Part shown: one piece after another, positions 12,099 through 22,151 of the stretch
How positions within the stretch are numbered: the first letter of the stretch is position 1
Layout: each line of letters begins with the position of its first letter
Assembly: GCF_014192155.1 (NCBI RefSeq)
Contig: NZ_JACHXO010000003.1
Span: forward strand, 536,383-600,382
Direction of reading: 5' to 3'
Length of the DNA stretch: 64,000 bases
Source: Roseateles terrae
GTDB taxonomy: Bacteria; Pseudomonadota; Gammaproteobacteria; Burkholderiales; Burkholderiaceae_C
Translations under genes and position numbers: made by a program
Notes under the pieces: model-generated
What the model was told of the DNA's origin: nothing
What the model saw: only the letters and a program-made list of their open reading frames with translations
Databases searched by the model: none

Positions 12099-14285
12099 AT
12101 GTCCGAGGTCCCTTCCACGTCGTCGAAAGCGCCGTCCAAAACGTCGTCCAAGGCGTCGTCCAAGGCGTCGTCCCAAGCACCGTCTTCGTCCAAGGCGGGA
12201 GACAAGCCGCCCGGCAAGGACGCGGGCGCCGCCGCCAAGTCCGCGCCGCAGAAGGCGATGGAGCGCATGGGGCTGACCCGCGACATCGACCTCGCGCTGC
12301 ACCTGCCCCTGCGCTACGAAGACGAAACCCAGCTCACGCCGCTCGATGCTGCCCATGACGGCGACACCGTCCAGTGCGAAGGCGAGGTGATCGAATGCCG
12401 GATCGAGATCCGGGGCCGCCGCCAGCTGCTGGTGAAGCTGCGCGACGACCATGGCGGCCAGGTGCAGCTGCGCTTCCTGCATTTCTATCCCGCCCATCAG
12501 AAGACGATGGCGGTGGGCACCCGCATCCGCGCCCGCGGCGAGATCCGCGTCGGGTTCTTCGGGCGGCAAATGGTGCATCCCAGCTTCCGCAAGGTGGACG
12601 CGCAAACGCCGCTGGCCACTTCGCTGACGCCGGTCTACCCCACCAGCGCGCAGCTGCCGCAGGCCTATCTGCGCAAGGCGGTGGCCTCGGCCCTCAAACG
12701 CGCGCCGCTGGACGAAGTGCTGCCCCCGGGCATCGTCCCCGCCGGGCTGCCTTCGCTGCGTGAGACGCTGCAGTTCCTGCACCATCCACCCCCTTCCGCC
12801 GGTCTGTCGACGCTGGAAGATCACACCCATCCCGCCTGGCAGCGGCTGAAATTCGAGGAATTGCTCGCCCAGCAACTGAGCCAGCAGCAGGCACAGCGCG
12901 AACGCGCCCATCTGCGCGCACCCGTGCTGCGCGGCGCCAAGGGCGGCCTGCATGAGCGCCTGCTCGGTGCCCTGCCCTTCGCCCTGACCGGCGCCCAGCA
13001 ACGGGTGACCGAAGAGATCGCCGCCGACCTCGCCCTGCCCCAACCGATGCACCGCCTGCTGCAGGGCGATGTGGGCTCCGGCAAGACGGTGGTGGCCGCC
13101 ATTGCCGCCGCCGTGGCCATGGATGCAGGCTGGCAGTGCGCGCTGATGGCGCCGACCGAGATCCTGGCCGAGCAGCATTTCCGAAAGCTGATCGGCTGGC
13201 TGGAACCGCTGGGGGTGCAGGTGGCCTGGATCACCGGCAGCGTGAAGGGCAAGGCCCGGCAGAAGATGCTGGACGCCGCCGCGTCAGGCGAAGCGAAGCT
13301 GGTGGTCGGCACCCATGCGGTGATCGAGGACAAGGTGAGCTTCGCCCGATTGGGCCTGGCGATCATCGACGAACAGCATCGTTTCGGAGTGGCCCAGCGG
13401 CTGGCGCTGCGCAAGAAGCTGGCCGACAGCATCGTGGAAGACGACCCCGGTGCAGTGCCGATGGAGCCGCACCTGCTGATGATGAGCGCCACGCCCATCC
13501 CGCGCACGCTGGCCATGACCTACTTCGCGGACCTGGCCGTCTCCACCATCGACGAGCTGCCCCCCGGTCGCAGCCCGATCGTCACCCGCGTCTTCGCCGA
13601 TGGCCGCCGGGACGATGTGATCGAGAAGATCGCGGCGGCGGTGCAGGACGGGCGGCAGGTGTACTGGGTCTGCCCGCTGATCGAGGAATCAGAAGCGCTG
13701 GACCTGAAGAACGCGACCGAAACCCATGAGGAACTGAGCGCTGCCCTGCCCGGCCAGAAGGTCGGCCTGCTGCACGGCCGCATGCCGCCGGCGGAAAAGG
13801 CCGCCGTGATGGCCCTGTTCAGCAGCGGCGAGATGAGCGTGCTGGTCGCCACCACCGTGATCGAAGTGGGCGTGGACGTGCCCAATGCCAGCCTGATGGT
13901 GATTGAACATGCCGAGCGCTTCGGCCTGTCCCAGCTGCATCAGCTGCGAGGTCGCGTTGGACGCGGCTCGGTGGCCAGCGTGTGCGTGCTGCTCTATACC
14001 GGGCCGCTGTCGGACACCGGCAAATCCCGACTGCGCGCCATGGCGGAGACCACCGACGGCTTCGAGATCGCCCGGCGGGACCTGGACATCCGCGGGCCGG
14101 GCGAATTCATGGGCGCGCGCCAGAGCGGCGCGCAGTTGCTGCGCTTTGCCGACCTGGAAGAGGATGCGCCGCTGCTCAGCGCGGCACGGTCACTCGCGCC
14201 CCGGCTCCTGGACCAGCATCCCCAGGCCGCGCTGCGCCAGGTGGAGCGCTGGCTGGGACACAAGACGGAATACCTCAAGGCTTGA
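12099..14285 (+). CDS. recG: ATP-dependent DNA helicase RecG
   Basis: 728 residues, about 35 more than E. coli RecG. It reverses stalled replication forks and branch-migrates Holliday junctions. The wedge/OB domain covers residues ~75-200; helicase motifs follow: QGDVGSGKT (Walker A), [20 protein letters not shown] (DEQH box), [12 protein letters not shown], and in the second lobe [25 protein letters not shown], then the TRG-type hook region. The extra N-terminus (residues ~5-55) is a Ser/Lys/Ala tract made from a tandem 12-base repeat (GTCGTCCAAGGC-like). An internal ATG at 12258 (MERMGLTRD) is an alternative start that would remove it. Confidence 0.95.
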   Translation: MSEVPSTSSKAPSKTSSKASSKASSQAPSSSKAGDKPPGKDAGAAAKSAPQKAMERMGLTRDIDLALHLPLRYEDETQLTPLDAAHDGDTVQCEGEVIECRIEIRGRRQLLVKLRDDHGGQVQLRFLHFYPAHQKTMAVGTRIRARGEIRVGFFGRQMVHPSFRKVDAQTPLATSLTPVYPTSAQLPQAYLRKAVASALKRAPLDEVLPPGIVPAGLPSLRETLQFLHHPPPSAGLSTLEDHTHPAWQRLKFEELLAQQLSQQQAQRERAHLRAPVLRGAKGGLHERLLGALPFALTGAQQRVTEEIAADLALPQPMHRLLQGDVGSGKTVVAAIAAAVAMDAGWQCALMAPTEILAEQHFRKLIGWLEPLGVQVAWITGSVKGKARQKMLDAAASGEAKLVVGTHAVIEDKVSFARLGLAIIDEQHRFGVAQRLALRKKLADSIVEDDPGAVPMEPHLLMMSATPIPRTLAMTYFADLAVSTIDELPPGRSPIVTRVFADGRRDDVIEKIAAAVQDGRQVYWVCPLIEESEALDLKNATETHEELSAALPGQKVGLLHGRMPPAEKAAVMALFSSGEMSVLVATTVIEVGVDVPNASLMVIEHAERFGLSQLHQLRGRVGRGSVASVCVLLYTGPLSDTGKSRLRAMAETTDGFEIARRDLDIRGPGEFMGARQSGAQLLRFADLEEDAPLLSAARSLAPRLLDQHPQAALRQVERWLGHKTEYLKA

Positions 14286-14362
14286 GGGGGAGACGCTCCG
14301 CCCGCGGACGCACGCGCAGGCGCAGTCGCAGATGCAGCTCCAAGGCCGGCGTGTGGCGTCCC

Positions 14363-15196
14363 TCAGCCTTCCAGGTTGTCGATCAGCCGGGTCTGGCCCA
14401 GCTTGGCCGCGCCCAGTGCCACCAAGGGCTGTCCCTCCTGCGGCGCGCCGAGGTCATGCTGGCGCCGCAGGGTCATGTAGTCCGGCTGCCAGCCCGCATC
14501 GCGCATCGTCTGCAGGGCCTGCGCTTCGAGGCGCGCAACGTCCCGCTCGCCGTCGTGCCAGGCCTTGAGCAGGCCCCGCAGCGTCTGCGACAGCAGCAGC
14601 GCCCGCTGCTTTTCATCGTCGCTGAGGTAGCCGTTGCGGCTGGACAGCGCCAGGCCGGTCTCACTGCGCCGCGTCTCGCCGGCCAGGATGCGAATGGGCA
14701 GCGCCATCTGGTCCACCATGCGGCGCAGGACCATCAGCTGCTGATAGTCCTTCTTCCCGAACACCGCCACATCCGGCTGGACGATGTTGAAGAGCTTGTG
14801 CACCACCGTGCACACGCCGACAAAGAAGCCGGGCCGGAAATGCCCTTCCAGGATGTCGGCCAGCTCGGTCGGCGGATGCACCTTGTAGCCTTGCGGCTCG
14901 GGGTACATCGTCTTCTCGTCCGGCGCGAAAACGAAGTCGCAGCCCACACCGGCCAGCAGTTCCGCGTCGCGCTGCAGGGTGCGGGGATAGCGGTCGAAGT
15001 CCTCATGCGGCGCAAACTGCAGCCGGTTGACGAACACCGACGCCACGATGCGGCCCTCCGGGCCCACCGCTTCCCGCGCCTGCGTCACCAGGGCCAGATG
15101 GCCGTCATGCAGATTGCCCATGGTGGGCACGAAAGCGACGGGCGCATCACCGCGCAGCGCGGCGCGCAGACCGGGAATGTCGTGATGGATCTGCAT
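14363..15196 (-). CDS. panC: Pantothenate synthetase
   Basis: 277 residues. Condenses pantoate and beta-alanine with ATP to give pantothenate (vitamin B5). The nucleotide-binding [13 protein letters not shown] (HxGH motif), the [15 protein letters not shown] block and the [15 protein letters not shown] (KMSKS-like) loop are all present. The start at 15196 follows the panB stop by four bases, so panB-panC form one operon on the minus strand and are probably translationally linked. The C-terminus ends in a short helix after LGQTRLIDN, as in homologues. Confidence 0.97.
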   Translation of the reverse strand: MQIHHDIPGLRAALRGDAPVAFVPTMGNLHDGHLALVTQAREAVGPEGRIVASVFVNRLQFAPHEDFDRYPRTLQRDAELLAGVGCDFVFAPDEKTMYPEPQGYKVHPPTELADILEGHFRPGFFVGVCTVVHKLFNIVQPDVAVFGKKDYQQLMVLRRMVDQMALPIRILAGETRRSETGLALSSRNGYLSDDEKQRALLLSQTLRGLLKAWHDGERDVARLEAQALQTMRDAGWQPDYMTLRRQHDLGAPQEGQPLVALGAAKLGQTRLIDNLEG

Positions 15197-15200
15197 GGCT

Positions 15201-16007
15201 TCAGTAGGTGTGTTCAGGGGCGGGGAAGGCGCCGGACTTGACGTCCGCCACATACTGTCCCACCGCGTCCTGGATGGACGACGCGCCCTGCATGAAATTG
15301 CGGACAAACCGCGGACGGCGGCCCGGCGTGACGTCCAGCATGTCGTGCAGCACCAGCACCTGGCCCGAGCATTCGGCACCGGCGCCGATGCCGATCACTG
15401 GAATGCCCAGGCTGCGGGTGAGCTCACCCGCCAGCGCCGCCGGCACCATTTCAAGCACCAGCATCTGCGCCCCGGCCTGCACCAGCTCGCGGGCATGGGC
15501 CTTGAGCTGGGCGGCGCCCTGCTCGTCACGGCCCTGCACCTTGAAGCCGCTCAGTGCCGTCACCGTCTGCGGCGTCAGCCCCAGGTGCGCGCACACCGGA
15601 ATGCCGCGCTCGGTCAGGAAGCGCACCGTCTCGGTGGTCCAGCCGCCGCCTTCCAGCTTCACCATGTGCGCACCGGCCTGGGCCAGCTGCATGGCGCTGT
15701 GCCAGGCGTCCTGCGGGGACGTGTGATAGGTGCCGAAGGGCAGGTCCGCCACGATCCAGGCGTGCCGGCGCGCCCGCGCCACACACCGGGTGTGATAGAC
15801 CATCTCCTCCAGGCGCACCGGCACCGTGGTCTCCTGCCCCTGCAGGACGTTGCCCAGCGAATCGCCGATGAGCAGTGCGTCCACGCCAGCCGTGTCCAGC
15901 AGGTGGGCAAAGGCCGCGTCATAGCAGGTGAGCATGGCGATCTTGTCGCCTGCGGCATGCATGTCCAGCAGTCGCTGGAGCGTGATGGGTTTTCTGTCTG
16001 TCGTCAT
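15201..16007 (-). CDS. panB: 3-methyl-2-oxobutanoate hydroxymethyltransferase
   Basis: 268 residues. Adds a hydroxymethyl group from methylene-tetrahydrofolate to ketoisovalerate, the first committed step to pantothenate. The TIM-barrel motifs [56 protein letters not shown] and PVIGIGAG are present. The start at 16007 ([16 protein letters not shown]) fits the family; the further open frame is unlikely. It heads the panB-panC operon and is divergent from oxyR, with 85 bases between the two starts. Confidence 0.97.
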   Translation of the reverse strand: MTTDRKPITLQRLLDMHAAGDKIAMLTCYDAAFAHLLDTAGVDALLIGDSLGNVLQGQETTVPVRLEEMVYHTRCVARARRHAWIVADLPFGTYHTSPQDAWHSAMQLAQAGAHMVKLEGGGWTTETVRFLTERGIPVCAHLGLTPQTVTALSGFKVQGRDEQGAAQLKAHARELVQAGAQMLVLEMVPAALAGELTRSLGIPVIGIGAGAECSGQVLVLHDMLDVTPGRRPRFVRNFMQGASSIQDAVGQYVADVKSGAFPAPEHTY

Positions 16008-16092
16008 GCGTCTCCCCGGGTGTTGTCCCATGGGTGGGGCGGCAGTGTACCGGGCGCGCCCAGGATGCCCGCTTTCTGAGGACAATGGCGAC

Positions 16093-17013
16093 ATGACCCT
16101 GACCGAACTGCGCTACATCGTTGCTGTCGCCCGCGAACGCCATTTCGGGCGCGCCGCCGAGGCGTGCTTTGTCTCCCAGCCCACCTTGTCCGTGGCGATC
16201 AAGAAGCTGGAGGAGGAGCTGGACGTCAAGATTTTCGAACGCGGCGCCAATGAGGTGACCATGACCCCGCTGGGCGAGGACATCGTCCGGCAGGCCCAGT
16301 CGGTGATCGAGCAGGCCAGTGCCATCAAGGACATCGCCAAGCGCGGCAAGGATCCACTGGACGGGCCGTTGCGCCTGGGCATCATCTACACCATCGGGCC
16401 CTATCTGCTGCCGGAGCTGGTGAAGCACTGCATCGAGGTCTATCCGCGCATGCCGCTGATGCTGCAGGAGAACTTCACCACCAAGCTGCTGGACATGCTG
16501 CGTACCGGGGAGCTGGACTGCGCCATCATGGCCGAGCCCTTCCCCGACGCCGGTCTGGCCGTGGCGCCGTTGTATGACGAGCCTTTCGTGGTGGCCGTGC
16601 CCGCCACCCATCCGCTGGCGAAGCGGGAGCGCATCTCCGCCGAGGAACTCAAGGCGGAAACCATGTTGCTGCTGGGCAACGGCCACTGCTTCCGGGATCA
16701 CGTGCTGGAAGTCTGCCCGGAGTTCGCCCGCTTCTCCACCGACGCCGAAGGCATCCGCAAGAGCTTCGAGGGCAGTTCCCTGGAGACCATCAAGCACATG
16801 GTGGCCTCCGGCATGGGCGTGACCGTCGTGCCGGCCCTGAGCGTGCCGGCCCAGGTGCCCGACCATCTGCGCTACGTCCCCTTCGAGGCCCCCGCCCCGA
16901 CCCGGCGGGTCGTGCTGGCCTGGCGCAGGACCTTCACCCGTTATGAGGCAGTGGCGGCGCTGCGCAATGCGGTCTATGCCTGCAAGCTGGATCGGGTGAC
17001 CTTGCTGTCCTGA
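16093..17013 (+). CDS. oxyR: LysR-family hydrogen-peroxide sensor OxyR
   Basis: 306 residues. N-terminal winged helix-turn-helix (residues 1-60: [30 protein letters not shown] region) and a periplasmic-binding-protein-like sensor domain. The redox switch is present: [12 protein letters not shown], two cysteines nine positions apart as in E. coli OxyR Cys199/Cys208, which form a disulfide on peroxide exposure. The catalase and dps genes directly downstream are classic OxyR targets. ATG at 16093 gives the family N-terminus [10 protein letters not shown]. Confidence 0.95.
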   Translation: MTLTELRYIVAVARERHFGRAAEACFVSQPTLSVAIKKLEEELDVKIFERGANEVTMTPLGEDIVRQAQSVIEQASAIKDIAKRGKDPLDGPLRLGIIYTIGPYLLPELVKHCIEVYPRMPLMLQENFTTKLLDMLRTGELDCAIMAEPFPDAGLAVAPLYDEPFVVAVPATHPLAKRERISAEELKAETMLLLGNGHCFRDHVLEVCPEFARFSTDAEGIRKSFEGSSLETIKHMVASGMGVTVVPALSVPAQVPDHLRYVPFEAPAPTRRVVLAWRRTFTRYEAVAALRNAVYACKLDRVTLLS

Positions 17014-17365
17014 CAGCGCGGCAAGCCGTCTCCATGGCGGCGCCGCCCTGACATCCCGGCGCCTCGCCGCTGCCCCATGCGCCACCGTCGGCGCCCCCGG
17101 CGGCTGCGGCTGCCGCTGCCCCCTGCCGCTGCACGGTGCCTGGCCCCCCATCGGGAGATCGCGGGGACCTCCTTTCGACACCCCGCTGCTCTGCCGTTTG
17201 GGGAATCGATTTTCTCTATCGCCGCACTTAAGCTATTTGCGTTGATCTATCGGCTGGCGGTTTTTACAGTTCTCCTCACGTCGCGTCGCGACACCGAATT
17301 CGAGGTCCGCCACCGCCCTGCCCCGGGCATGGCCCGGATCCCAACGCTTCTGAGGAGTAGCTGCA
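17014..17365. other. 352-bp control region between oxyR and the catalase gene
   Basis: The left half is GC-rich and featureless. The AT-richer right half (17200-17280) carries three CTAT tetramers at 17216, 17233 and 17247, the half-site type used by OxyR, but their spacing (17 and 14) does not give the canonical ATAG-N7-CTAT array; only ATCG-N7-CTAT ending at 17219 is close. The catalase promoter must lie here. A GAGGAG ribosome site is at 17353-17358. Confidence 0.45.
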
Positions 17366-18859
17366 ATGAGTGGCCCCACGACCCGTCCCGCCCATCCCGC
17401 CCAGTGCCCGGTGATGACCACCACCGCCGGCGCCCCGATCGCCGACAACCAGAATTCCCTGACCGCCGGCCCCCGCGGCCCGGTACTGATGCAGGACTAC
17501 CAGCTGATCGAAAAGCTGGCCCATCAGAACCGTGAACGTATCCCCGAGCGCGTGGTGCATGCCAAGGGCTGGGGCGCCTTCGGCACCCTGACCGTCACCC
17601 ACGACATCAGCCGCTTCACCCGTGCCAAGCTGTTCGGCGAGGTCGGCAAGAGCACGCCGATGCTGGCCCGCTTCTCCACCGTCGCCGGTGAACTGGGCGC
17701 CGCCGATGCGGAACGGGATGTGCGCGGCTTTGCGCTGAAGTTCTATACCGAAGAAGGCAACTGGGACCTGGTCGGCAACAACACGCCGGTGTTCTTCATC
17801 CGTGATCCGCTGAAGTTCCCGGACTTCATCCGCACCCAGAAGCGCCATCCGGTCAGCCACCTGCGTTCGGCCACCGCTGCCTGGGACTTCTGGAGCCTGT
17901 CGCCGGAAAGCCTGCATCAGGTCACCATCCTGATGAGTGATCGCGGCATTCCGGTCAGCCCGCGCTTCATGAATGGCTACGGCTCCCACACCTACAGCTT
18001 CTGGAACCGGGACGGTGAGCGCTTCTGGGTGAAGTTCCACTTCAAGACCCGGCAGGGCCACCGCACCATGAGCAATGCGGATGCTGCCAAGGTGATCGGC
18101 GAGACGCGGGAGAGCTATCAGGAAGACCTGTTCGGCTCGATCGAGGCCGGCGAGTACCCGCGCTGGACGATGTTTGTGCAGGTCATGCCGGAACTGGACG
18201 CCGACAAGACGCCCTACAACCCCTTCGACCTCACCAAGGTGTGGCCGCACCAGGATTACCCGCTGATTGAAGTGGGGGTGCTGGAGCTGAACCGCAATGC
18301 GGACAACTACTTCGAAGAAATCGAGCAGGCCGCCTTCTCGCCCAGCAACATCGTGCCCGGCATCGGCTTCAGCCCGGACCGCGTGCTGCAGGCCCGCATC
18401 TTCAGCTATGCCGACGCCCACCGCTATCGCCTGGGCACGCATTACGAAGCGCTGCCGGTGAATGCGCCGAAGTGCCCGGTCCATCACTATCACAAGGATG
18501 GGTCGATGAAGTTCTTCCGCACGCCCACCGGCAATGCCAACGCCTATTACGAGCCCAACAGCTTCGGCGGCGCCACCCAGGACCCGTCGGTGGCCGAGCC
18601 GCCGCTGCGGCTGCAGGGCGATGCGGACCGTTTCAACCACCGCGAAGGCAATGACGACTACGGACAGCCGGGCGCTCTGTTCCGCATCCTCGGGGCCGAG
18701 CAGCAGCAACGCCTGGGACGCAATATTGCCTCGTCGATGAAAGGCGTGCCGGCGTTCATCATCGACCGCCAGCTGGCCCACTTCGACAAGGCAGACCCCG
18801 ACTACGGCCGCGTGGTGCGATCTGCCCTGAGCGAGCTGGACATCGAGTTCACCGCCTGA
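17366..18859 (+). CDS. Monofunctional haem catalase (small-subunit type)
   Basis: 497 residues, the size of small-subunit catalases. Breaks hydrogen peroxide into water and oxygen in the cytoplasm. The catalytic His lies in [15 protein letters not shown], the distal Asn region in [18 protein letters not shown], and the haem-ligand Tyr in [14 protein letters not shown]. The N-terminal extension [15 protein letters not shown] is short and shows no signal peptide. GAGGAG sits eight bases before the ATG. Its place between oxyR and dps fits peroxide-induced expression. I give no symbol because katA/katB/katE naming varies between species. Confidence 0.95.
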   Translation: MSGPTTRPAHPAQCPVMTTTAGAPIADNQNSLTAGPRGPVLMQDYQLIEKLAHQNRERIPERVVHAKGWGAFGTLTVTHDISRFTRAKLFGEVGKSTPMLARFSTVAGELGAADAERDVRGFALKFYTEEGNWDLVGNNTPVFFIRDPLKFPDFIRTQKRHPVSHLRSATAAWDFWSLSPESLHQVTILMSDRGIPVSPRFMNGYGSHTYSFWNRDGERFWVKFHFKTRQGHRTMSNADAAKVIGETRESYQEDLFGSIEAGEYPRWTMFVQVMPELDADKTPYNPFDLTKVWPHQDYPLIEVGVLELNRNADNYFEEIEQAAFSPSNIVPGIGFSPDRVLQARIFSYADAHRYRLGTHYEALPVNAPKCPVHHYHKDGSMKFFRTPTGNANAYYEPNSFGGATQDPSVAEPPLRLQGDADRFNHREGNDDYGQPGALFRILGAEQQQRLGRNIASSMKGVPAFIIDRQLAHFDKADPDYGRVVRSALSELDIEFTA

Positions 18860-18864
18860 GCCAC

Positions 18865-18900
18865 CGGCCGGGCTTGCGCCGGCCGTTTCGGCATCTTTTT
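18865..18900 (+). terminator. Hairpin with T tract after the catalase gene
   Basis: CGGCCGG (18865-18871) and CCGGCCG (18879-18885) form a seven-pair stem with a seven-base loop. A TTT and then a TTTTT at 18896-18900 follow. It may end the catalase transcript or attenuate reading into the small gene downstream. Confidence 0.55.
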
Positions 18901-18947
18901 CATCCACCACGCCGGGCGCCACGCGCCCCCGTCAACAGGAGAGCCTC

Positions 18948-19055
18948 ATGAACCTCAAACCCGGACGTCACATTCTCGGACTGGTCATCGTCGCCGCGGG
19001 GGCCGCGCTCAACGCCCAGATGCTGGTGGACTGGATGCGCCACGGCACGGTGTGA
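18948..19055 (+). CDS. 35-residue predicted single-span membrane peptide
   Basis: An unannotated small frame with a near-ideal ribosome site (CAGGAGAG five bases before the ATG). The peptide begins MNLKPGRHIL, has a hydrophobic helix (residues ~9-24: ILGLVIVAAGAALNAQ) and ends VDWMRHGTV. The basic start and one span predict an inner-membrane protein with the N-terminus inside. It lies 88 bases after catalase and 112 before dps on the same strand, so it may join the peroxide response. No homologue is recalled; the evidence is the ribosome site, the coding-like composition and the membrane profile. Confidence 0.6.
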   Translation: MNLKPGRHILGLVIVAAGAALNAQMLVDWMRHGTV

Positions 19056-19167
19056 GCTTCATGCGCTGGCGCAACATCGGCGACACCCGCTTCAGGTAGG
19101 CTAATCTCCCTGCCCGGGTGACCGCCGGTGGTCCCCCGATCTTCACCGACATTCCAGAGGAGTCCGC

Positions 19168-19701
19168 ATGGCCAAGAAGTCCCCCGCCGCCCCCGCCAAT
19201 GCCAACGTCAATGCCAAGGGTCAGCCCTCCATCAACATCGGTATCAGCGACAAGGATCGCGCCGCCATCGCCCAGGGCCTGTCCAAGCTGCTGGCCGACA
19301 CCTACACGCTGTACCTGACCACCCACAATTTCCACTGGAACGTCACCGGCCCGATGTTCAATTCGCTGCATGCGATGTTCATGGCCCAGTACACCGAGCT
19401 GTGGAATGCGGTGGACCCGATCGCCGAGCGCATACGCTCGCTGGGTCATGCCGCACCCGGTTCCTACGCCCAGTTCGCCGCGCTCAGCTCGCTGCCGGAC
19501 GCGCCCGCCACGCCGCCCAAGGCGCTGGAGATGGTGCGCATCCTGGTGGAAGGCCATGAGGGTGCGGCCCGCACCGCCCGTTCGCTGTTTCCGCTGGTGG
19601 ACAAGGCCAGCGACGAGCCCAGCGCCGACCTGTTGACCCAGCGCCTGACGGTGCACGAGCAGACCGCCTGGATGCTGCGCAGCCTGCTGGAAGACCGCTG
19701 A
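19168..19701 (+). CDS. dps: Dps ferritin-like DNA-protection protein
   Basis: 177 residues. Dps forms 12-subunit shells that oxidise Fe(II) with peroxide, store iron and coat DNA. The ferroxidase residues are visible in [13 protein letters not shown] and in [14 protein letters not shown] (the conserved H-W, D and E positions). The N-terminal tail (residues 1-20, with KK and Asn/Ala-rich stretch) could bind DNA. GAGGAG precedes the ATG. Downstream of oxyR and catalase, it completes a peroxide-defence block, and the next gene is convergent with stops back to back. Confidence 0.95.
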   Translation: MAKKSPAAPANANVNAKGQPSINIGISDKDRAAIAQGLSKLLADTYTLYLTTHNFHWNVTGPMFNSLHAMFMAQYTELWNAVDPIAERIRSLGHAAPGSYAQFAALSSLPDAPATPPKALEMVRILVEGHEGAARTARSLFPLVDKASDEPSADLLTQRLTVHEQTAWMLRSLLEDR

Positions 19702-20643
19702 TCAGCCCACAGCCTTGATGCGGCCCTCGCGACGGGCGGCCACCAGCATCGAGGCCAGGGCGCAAGACGCCAGCCGGGCAGCCTGCGAATCGGCCCGGCT
19801 GGTGAGGATGATGGGCACCTTGGCGCCCAGCACCACCCCGGCCGCATAGGCATGGGCCAGAAAGCTCAGGCTCTTGGCCAGCATGTTGCCGGCGTCCAGG
19901 TCGGGCACGATCAGCACATTGGCCTGCCCCGCCACCGGCGAGACGATCCCCTTGATGCGCGCCGCTTCCGGGTCGATGGCGTTGTCCATCGCCAGCGGAC
20001 CATCCAGCACCGCGCCGGTGATCTGACCCCGGTCCGCCATCTTGCACAGCGCCGCCGCCTCCAGGGTGGACGGCACCTTCGGATTCACCGTCTCCATCGA
20101 TGACAGCAGCGCCACCCGCACCTCGGGCAGCCGCAGCGCATGGGCCAGGTCGATGGCGTTCTGGACGATGTCCACCTTCTCTTCCAGCGTCGGGACGATG
20201 TTGATGGCTGCATCCGAGATGATCAGCGGCTGCGCATGCCCGGGCACATCCATCACAAAGCAGTGGCTGACCCGGCGGGCGGTCCGCAAGCCGTTTTCGC
20301 GGCGCACCACGGCGCTCATCAGTTCGTCGGTGTGCAGGCTGCCCTTCATCAAGGCATCGACCTGACCCCGCAGCGCCAGTTCGACCGCGAGATCGGCGGC
20401 GGCATGGCTGTGCGGCACATCGTGCTGTTCGTAAGGGGAGAGGTCCACGCCCGCCTGCGCTGCCGCCTCGGCCATCTTGGCCACCGGGCCGACGAGCACC
20501 GGCTGAATCAGGCCTTGGGCCGCCGCGTCCACCGCCGCGAGCATGGCAACGTCGCTGCAGGGATGCACCACCGCCACCCGCAGCGGCGGATATTGACGAA
20601 CCGCATCAAGCAGGCGGTCATAGTGAGGATGGGCAGACGGCAT
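19702..20643 (-). CDS. Phosphate acetyl/butyryltransferase
   Basis: 313 residues of the PTA_PTB fold, which moves an acyl group between CoA and phosphate. Recognisable blocks are ALMKGSLHTDELMSAVV, the RVSHCFVMDVPGH region, IISDAAINIVPTLEEK and GIVSPVAGQANVLIVPDLDAGNMLAKSL (written in parts; residues ~225-260). Length and blocks fit the short Ptb-like class; the MaoC hydratase domain found in some bifunctional relatives is missing. It is divergent from the acetate kinase gene, 100 bases between starts, so the two probably make the acyl-phosphate route of acetate or butyrate turnover. Confidence 0.9.
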   Translation of the reverse strand: MPSAHPHYDRLLDAVRQYPPLRVAVVHPCSDVAMLAAVDAAAQGLIQPVLVGPVAKMAEAAAQAGVDLSPYEQHDVPHSHAAADLAVELALRGQVDALMKGSLHTDELMSAVVRRENGLRTARRVSHCFVMDVPGHAQPLIISDAAINIVPTLEEKVDIVQNAIDLAHALRLPEVRVALLSSMETVNPKVPSTLEAAALCKMADRGQITGAVLDGPLAMDNAIDPEAARIKGIVSPVAGQANVLIVPDLDAGNMLAKSLSFLAHAYAAGVVLGAKVPIILTSRADSQAARLASCALASMLVAARREGRIKAVG

Positions 20644-20743
20644 GGATCGACTCCTGGGCTGGTCCGAGGCATCCTACAGTCGGTGCAACGGCCCGGCAGG
20701 ACGGTTTGATCAGGAACCGGTGACCGGCCTCTGTGGAGCAGGC

Positions 20744-22069
20744 ATGGATCCTCGGTTGGAAGGTGAGTTCATCGCGGTGGTGAATGCGGGATCGTCGAGC
20801 GTGAAGCTGTCGATGTTCTCGCTGCATGCGCGGGAGGAACAGCAGGCGCGGGCGGCCCAAGGCCCTGCGCAGGGGCCCGCCGGGCAGGAGCGACGGCCCA
20901 CGGCGCAAGCGCTGCCGCTGCCGTTGCCGCTGCGTCTGGAGCTGCACGCCCAGGTGGAAGGCCTGGGCACGGCGCCGCATTTCGAGGCCCGTCATGCGGA
21001 CGGCAGTCCGGCCGGCCGTCGGGACTGGCCGGTGCGCTCCCTGCCCCACGACCAGGCCATCGACCATCTGGTGGCCTTTGTGGCGGAGGAGTTCCCACAG
21101 ATCGAGATGCTGGGCATCGGGCACCGGGTCGTGCATGGCGGCACCGCCTATGCGCAGCCGGTGGTGGTGACGCCCGAGGTGCTCGCCCACCTGGACACGC
21201 TGGTGCCCCTCGCCCCGCTGCATCAGCCGCACAACCTGGCCCCCATTCGCCGCGCGCTGACCGCCTGGCCGCATCTGCCGCAGGTGGCCTGCTTCGACAC
21301 GGCCTTCCACAGCACCCAGCCGGCCGTGGCCCAGCCGTACGCCCTGCCCCACGCGCTGTTCGATGCTGGCGTACGGCGTTACGGCTTTCATGGCTTGAGC
21401 TACGAATACCTGTCCACCCAGTTGCCCGCCGTCTCGCCACGCCTGGCACAGGGACGCGTCGTGGCGCTGCACCTGGGCAACGGCGTCAGCGCCTGCGCGC
21501 TGCGGGCGGGCCGCAGCATCGGCAGCAGCATGGGCTTCACCGCCGTGGAAGGCCTGCCGATGGGCACCCGCAGCGGCTCGGTCGACCCGGGTGTGCTGCT
21601 GTACCTGATGGATCAGCAGGGCATGGATGCCCGGGCCCTGGAGCGGCTGCTGTACCAGCAGTCGGGCCTGCTCGGGATGTCCGGCGTCTCCAGCGACATG
21701 CGGGCCCTGCTGGCCAGCGAGGCCCCGCGGGCCCGCTGGGCGGTGGATGTCTTCGTGCACCGGATCGTCCGGGAGATCGGCGCGCTGGCCGCCGACCTCG
21801 GCGGGCTCGACGGGCTCCTCTTCACCGCTGGCATCGGGGAGCATGCGGCGCTGATCCGCCAGCGGGTGATGGAGGGCTGTGCCTGGCTGGGCGTGCAGCC
21901 GGACCTGGCGGCCAACGAAACGCCACCCGGGCATTCATCGGCCGCCTGGCGCCTGACCGCCACGGGCAGTCCTTGCGAGGCCTGGGTCATCCCCACCGAT
22001 GAGGAACGGATGGTCGCCCGTCACACCTACGCCCTGCTCACCGGCGACGGGAAGGCGGGGCCGCCCTGA
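20744..22069 (+). CDS. ackA: Acetate kinase
   Basis: 441 residues. Interconverts acetyl phosphate plus ADP and acetate plus ATP. Family blocks: VVNAGSSSVKLSMF at the N-terminus, GHRVVHGG, CFDTAFH, RRYGFHGLSYEYL, HLGNGVSACA, MGFTAVEGLPMGTRSGSVDPG and TAGIGEHAALIRQRV. A GGAG stretch precedes the ATG at 20744; an earlier ATG at 20642 is in frame but would overlap the promoter of the divergent gene. Residues ~27-60 are a low-complexity Gln/Ala/Pro-rich insertion between the first two strands, making it ~40 residues longer than E. coli AckA. Confidence 0.93.
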   Translation: MDPRLEGEFIAVVNAGSSSVKLSMFSLHAREEQQARAAQGPAQGPAGQERRPTAQALPLPLPLRLELHAQVEGLGTAPHFEARHADGSPAGRRDWPVRSLPHDQAIDHLVAFVAEEFPQIEMLGIGHRVVHGGTAYAQPVVVTPEVLAHLDTLVPLAPLHQPHNLAPIRRALTAWPHLPQVACFDTAFHSTQPAVAQPYALPHALFDAGVRRYGFHGLSYEYLSTQLPAVSPRLAQGRVVALHLGNGVSACALRAGRSIGSSMGFTAVEGLPMGTRSGSVDPGVLLYLMDQQGMDARALERLLYQQSGLLGMSGVSSDMRALLASEAPRARWAVDVFVHRIVREIGALAADLGGLDGLLFTAGIGEHAALIRQRVMEGCAWLGVQPDLAANETPPGHSSAAWRLTATGSPCEAWVIPTDEERMVARHTYALLTGDGKAGPP

Positions 22070-22151
22070 CGGAATCCGGCTGACCGCGGCGGGCGTCCCG
22101 AAGTTTCCGCTTGGGGCTGGCGCCCGGCAGCGCTACAGTCGGCGCAGCATC

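Noticed and set aside
17200..17260. CTAT half-sites as an OxyR operator
   Set aside because: Spacing of 17 and 14 bases does not match the ATAG-N7-CTAT-N7 array; kept only as a note on the intergenic region.
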